A stretch of 27,390 bases of DNA, taken from the NCBI GenBank assembly GCA_025927795.1, contig JAICKT010000009.1:1-27390 (forward strand), given 5' to 3'. Numbering within the stretch: position 1 is the first letter of the stretch; each line of letters begins with the position of its first letter. Origin of the DNA: Parafilimonas sp. Lineage in GTDB: Bacteria; Bacteroidota; Bacteroidia; Chitinophagales; Chitinophagaceae. This document shows, piece by piece, positions 23,928-27,390 of the stretch. The notes under the pieces are model-generated. The model made no database searches. It had not been told where the DNA came from and was given only the letters and a program-made list of their open reading frames with translations. Position numbers and translations under genes: made by a program.

Positions 23928-26117
23928 TTATTCCTGCAGTTTCATATGATAATTTATACCCTCAAGCACACCTGCCGACAATATATTTTTCGCAAAATAA
24001 ACAGTCTTGTTTTTTTTCAGTTCTTCAAGCTCAGGACTATAATTGGCAACTACAATTCCTTTTAATTTCCCTTTTAGCATGTCTATATCATTGCCACTAT
24101 TGCCGGCAGTAATAAAATTTTTTAACGGCACCTTCCATTTATAACTCAGGTAACGCACGGCGCTGCCTTTGCTTGCACGAAATGGCAATAAATCCAAAAA
24201 TTTATTTTCAGTTAATAAAATTTTTGCTCTTAGCTTTTTGTCATCAAGATATTTATAAAGATTGGCAATATCATCTTCATCAAAGCTATCATCTACATAA
24301 TAACTTAATTTAAACCGCCACTGCGCCGCTTCTTCCTGTAAGCGAATACCAGGAAATTTTGCCAGTACATTTTGTAATTCATTTCTTCTCCATTGATAAT
24401 CTATATAGCTTTCGTATCCATGATCCTGTATTAGTTTTTCAGTATAATAAATTTCAGAACCTGCTGAACATATTAATACATCCGGGCTTGGTAAATTATA
24501 GTCTGTAAAAGCCTGTAGTGTTATTTCTTTATTTCTTCCGCTGGCTACACCAAACACTACTTTATTTTTATTATCAACTATCCAATTTTTTAATTCGGTT
24601 AACCCATCGGTTTTTTTGCCTTCTGCAAGTGTGCCGTCAAGATCAGAAATAATAAACAGTTTTGCCTTGGTTAATCTTTTTCCATAGGCTGTTTTTTTTG
24701 TAAACGAAATTGTGTCTTCATCCTTTTGTTTATATAAGTTCTGAATAATTTCTATATACCTGTTTGCATGTGCTGTCCATGAATACAACTGGTTTACTGC
24801 TAATATACCATTGGCAGAATATTGTTCCCACAAGGTCTGGTGTGCAATTATTTTCTTTAGCGCATCAGCAATGGCTTTAGGATCATCCACATCAACCAGT
24901 AAACCGTTTTTACAATGTTCAATAATTTCTTTTGGCCCGCCGGTAGGTGAGGCTACTACAGGCAATCCGCAGGCAGCCGCTTCAACTATCGTAAGCCCAA
25001 AATTTTCTCCCGGCGTTGCATTTACAAATACACCTTTTTTGCGTGCAGCCACACGGTATATTTCAGGCACTTCTAATTTTGGATCATTCTTTTTTGGGAT
25101 GGCCATCTTTCCATACAAATCATATTTATCAAGCAGCAATAACAGCTTTGTAAGAATTTCCTGTTCATCGTTAGGCATTTGTGTAATATCTTTTCTTACA
25201 CCGGCAAAAATGGCAAGGTTTGCCATTGCCTGCAGTTCTTTATCCTGTCCATAACATTGAATTATGTTTTCAAAATTTTTACGTTTATCTGCACGCCCAA
25301 TAGAAAGAATTAATGGTTTTGCAGGCGCAAATAAAAATCGTTCTATATCCGAATTAACGCGGTATAAAGCCTGCTCCTGTTCAATTGTCATTTGAAACGA
25401 TGGCATATCAAACCGGTAAAACGGGTAAAACACATCTGTATTAATCCCAGGCGGAATTACTTCAAATCTTCCCTCATCTTTATTATCATATAAATCATAT
25501 TGCGTGTCTATTACATGCTGTGTGCTTACAATAATTGCATCGGCGGTTTTAATCATATTTTCTTCCACAGCAATGCGCCTGTTTATATTAAATTTTTCAT
25601 TTAGTTTTTCAGGCGATAAACCTTCCTGCAGCAAAATATTTTTTTTGTTTCTGCCTAACGAATGGCTTGTAGCAATAAAAGGCATCCCAAATATTTCACT
25701 CACCTGCCCGGCAATGTAATTACCATCTGCATAATGACCATGTACCACATCAGGAAAGTCATTTTCCTTTTCAATAAACCGTACGGTTTTATCTACAAAC
25801 TCATCCAGGTGATCCCACAGCGTTTCTTTTGGGCGGTACATATTTCCGCCGCAGGTTACGCGAATAATTTTCGCTTTTTCATTTACTTCTTCAATCTCTT
25901 TTTCATAAGAAGATGAAACCCGCTTATCAATTATTCTGCGTGTAAAAAGATAAATTTTGCGCACCTGCGGATGTCTGGAGAGATTTTCCAGTAACTCTAA
26001 TACATACTTTACCTGACCGCCTGTATCCTTATCTCTTCCAATTTCAGGATCAGTAAAACGAATAAGCCCATGCGGGCTGAATAGTTGTATATAGTATCCA
26101 TTCATTATTTTATTCAT
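23928..26117 (-). CDS. Fused sucrose-phosphate synthase / sucrose-phosphate phosphatase
   Basis: Encodes 729 residues from the ATG at 26117. An in-frame ATG at 26177 would leave only 17 bp to the divergent gene, so it is less likely; a second candidate is 26105. Residues 1-465 are a GT4 (GT-B) glycosyltransferase of the sucrose-phosphate synthase type: FSPHG (13-17), DTGGQ (31-35), GHYADGNYIAG, phosphate-binding R275/K280, and the E-x7-E pair E371/E379 in ENFGLTIVE. Residues 485-729 are a HAD-IIB phosphatase domain with complete motifs: D492/D494 (SDLDGT), S526 (SGR), K650, and D677 (GNSGNDIDM). It should make sucrose 6-phosphate from UDP- or ADP-glucose and fructose 6-phosphate, then dephosphorylate it. 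Mannosylfructose-phosphate synthase is a close alternative. Confidence 0.88.
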   Translation of the reverse strand: MNKIMNGYYIQLFSPHGLIRFTDPEIGRDKDTGGQVKYVLELLENLSRHPQVRKIYLFTRRIIDKRVSSSYEKEIEEVNEKAKIIRVTCGGNMYRPKETLWDHLDEFVDKTVRFIEKENDFPDVVHGHYADGNYIAGQVSEIFGMPFIATSHSLGRNKKNILLQEGLSPEKLNEKFNINRRIAVEENMIKTADAIIVSTQHVIDTQYDLYDNKDEGRFEVIPPGINTDVFYPFYRFDMPSFQMTIEQEQALYRVNSDIERFLFAPAKPLILSIGRADKRKNFENIIQCYGQDKELQAMANLAIFAGVRKDITQMPNDEQEILTKLLLLLDKYDLYGKMAIPKKNDPKLEVPEIYRVAARKKGVFVNATPGENFGLTIVEAAACGLPVVASPTGGPKEIIEHCKNGLLVDVDDPKAIADALKKIIAHQTLWEQYSANGILAVNQLYSWTAHANRYIEIIQNLYKQKDEDTISFTKKTAYGKRLTKAKLFIISDLDGTLAEGKKTDGLTELKNWIVDNKNKVVFGVASGRNKEITLQAFTDYNLPSPDVLICSAGSEIYYTEKLIQDHGYESYIDYQWRRNELQNVLAKFPGIRLQEEAAQWRFKLSYYVDDSFDEDDIANLYKYLDDKKLRAKILLTENKFLDLLPFRASKGSAVRYLSYKWKVPLKNFITAGNSGNDIDMLKGKLKGIVVANYSPELEELKKNKTVYFAKNILSAGVLEGINYHMKLQE

Positions 26118-26194
26118 AGGCTGATTGCTGTAAATGTAGCCAAATCGATATAATTGCGTTTTTGTACTTTTAAGCAAATCTTTTTTTATAAATT
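26118..26194. promoter_or_regulatory. Divergent promoter region of the sucrose synthase/phosphatase and GH32-like genes
   Basis: 77 bp between divergent starts. The minus strand has TACATTTA (26138-26131) and the plus strand TACTTTTA (26165-26172), each one mismatch or so from TAnnTTTG. No exact box or palindrome was seen, so the placement is tentative. Confidence 0.3.
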
Positions 26195-27390
26195 ATGTAC
26201 ACAGGTTCAGGATTCAGTGATTGGGAAATTGGCGACATCACAGTATTTATTCACGAAGACACTTATCACTTATTTCACCTTATTATTCCTAATCACGATT
26301 ACATTGCACACGCAGTTTCGAAAGATGGAATTTCATGGAAGCGGGTAAACAATGCTTTGTTTGTTGGTGAGCCGGGCGAGTGGGATGATGATATGTTATG
26401 GACAATGCATGTATGCGGTGCAAACAATAAGTTTGAAATGTATTATACAGGTTTGCAGCGCAGAGACCGCGGTGTAATTTCAAAAATAGGATTAGCACAA
26501 TCTGATGATCTTATTAACTGGAAAAAGATTCGTAAAAATATTTTTCCTATTGAACCGAAAGGTATTTTTTATGAAACAAAAAATAACAATCCGCGAAAAT
26601 GGTTAAGCTTCCGCGACCCTTTTAAATTTGAACACAATGGCGAATCTTACCTGCTGGTTTGTGCGCGCAGCATTAGCGGTCCGGTATCGCGCAGAGGTTG
26701 CGCAGGATTGGTTAAAATTACCAATGATGTTTTTGAATTGATGCCACCATTAATGTATCCAATGGTATATGATGATATTGAATGCCCTTGTGTATGTGAG
26801 TTGCATGGAAAATATTATTTAATTGGATCTATAAGAGAAGATATTAAAGTGCGTTACTGGTTTGCACCTGAATTTTTGGGAGAATATCATTCTTTTCATG
26901 AAGATGTGCTGTTGCCGCAAGGCAATTACGCTGCACGTGTAGTGCAGGATGGAGAGCATTTATTGGTATATAATTTTTTTTATGCGTATGGAAAAATTGA
27001 TGCATTGCGTGTATTGCCGCCGCCAAAGGAATTAGATACAGATGGTAAGGGAAGATTGCTTTTAAAAAGTTATTACCGCTGGGAAACAATGGTAATAAAA
27101 ACAATACAGCAAAGCGAATTAGGAGAGGTGGAACATTTGCTCGCAAACACAACAGCATCTTCAACCATTGATGCTGATAAATGGACATGCGGTTCAAAAA
27201 GCGGTTATGAAATATTTACTTTTCAAAAGCCATCTGCCAGTTTTATTTGGGAAGGATTATTAAATGTAGAAGGCATGGGAAAATTAGGATTGGTAACTGA
27301 TATTGATCATGAAGGCAGCGGCTATTTTATTTCATTTGATATTTCGAATGGCCTGTTACAAATAAGAGCATGGGGCTTTAATCCTTTAAA
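26195..27390 (+). CDS. GH32-like (clan GH-J) glycosidase, 3' end outside window
   Basis: An ATG at 26195-26197 opens a frame of 398 codons that runs off the right edge without a stop. No signal peptide is present, so the enzyme is probably cytoplasmic. The five-bladed propeller motifs fit GH32: candidate nucleophile D14 in EIGDITVF, the RDP motif with D141 (FRDPFKF) and the acid/base E196 in IECPCV. The spacing of these three closely follows that of classical GH32 invertases. The usual NDPNG motif is not conserved, so substrate may differ from plain sucrose. After about residue 290 a second beta-rich domain begins, as in GH32 enzymes. It is divergent from a sucrose-phosphate synthase/phosphatase, which supports a fructoside substrate (inference). 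Confidence 0.75.
   Translation, partial: MYTGSGFSDWEIGDITVFIHEDTYHLFHLIIPNHDYIAHAVSKDGISWKRVNNALFVGEPGEWDDDMLWTMHVCGANNKFEMYYTGLQRRDRGVISKIGLAQSDDLINWKKIRKNIFPIEPKGIFYETKNNNPRKWLSFRDPFKFEHNGESYLLVCARSISGPVSRRGCAGLVKITNDVFELMPPLMYPMVYDDIECPCVCELHGKYYLIGSIREDIKVRYWFAPEFLGEYHSFHEDVLLPQGNYAARVVQDGEHLLVYNFFYAYGKIDALRVLPPPKELDTDGKGRLLLKSYYRWETMVIKTIQQSELGEVEHLLANTTASSTIDADKWTCGSKSGYEIFTFQKPSASFIWEGLLNVEGMGKLGLVTDIDHEGSGYFISFDISNGLLQIRAWGFNPL

Noticed and set aside
24811..25254. 147-codon plus-strand ORF
   Set aside because: Antisense to the glycosyltransferase domain of the sucrose-phosphate synthase gene; no start signal.
26844..27197. 117-codon minus-strand ORF
   Set aside because: Antisense to the open frame of the GH32-like gene, which carries RDP and EC motifs; the minus frame shows no domain.

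Overview
The window reads as chromosomal DNA from a member of the Bacteroidota, most likely family Chitinophagaceae (inference). It is AT-rich. Most genes lack a Shine-Dalgarno sequence, several starts are preceded by TAnnTTTG boxes (the Bacteroidota primary sigma -7 element), and the gene content fits: a solo BatD-like protein, long M14 peptidases, 800-residue FtsX/MacB-like permeases and a GyrB of about 650 residues. No rRNA, tRNA, CRISPR array or intact insertion sequence was found.

Layout. 1-218: 3' end of a TMEM175-like channel gene. 3769-238 (minus): a possible operon of NTF2-like lipoprotein, secreted M14 metallopeptidase and small secreted protein. 4206-6053: mutL, with a GTG start and a strong SD. 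6679-6136 (minus): ParD/ParE toxin-antitoxin pair with a 25-bp palindromic operator. 6720-7156: gene-free, repeat-rich spacer. 8302-7157 (minus): arginase-fold protein that has lost metal ligands. 8468-9895: BatD-like protein, convergent with a kinase/regulator pair (11570-9892, minus). 11678-12685: fructokinase-type PfkB kinase. 12849-14825: gyrB. 15045-17453 and 21371-23791: two paralogous FtsX/MacB-like permeases flanking, on the opposite strand, a heterodimeric ABC exporter (21020-17555). 26117-23928 (minus): fused sucrose-phosphate synthase/phosphatase, divergent from a GH32-like glycosidase that runs off the right edge.

Main discovery candidate. Both permease genes carry the same upstream module: two 16-bp dyad sites (consensus TGTKCG-N4-CGMACA, imperfect) starting exactly 22 bp apart. 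The proximal site is an identical 16-mer, reverse-complemented in one copy, and lies exactly 68 bp upstream of the GG of a -24/-12 (sigma-54) promoter-like element, TTGGCAYAASCRTTGAAAC. This conserved geometry points to enhancer-dependent sigma-54 control of these permeases by an activator not encoded here. At the first copy the proximal site is also the stem-loop of the apparent gyrB terminator.

Other points: 7-nt tandem repeats at three loci (one inside the mutL linker, where a unit change would shift the frame); a substituted MutL endonuclease motif; and a sucrose-linked set (synthase/phosphatase, GH32-like enzyme, fructokinase) that could make and break down sucrose inside the cell.
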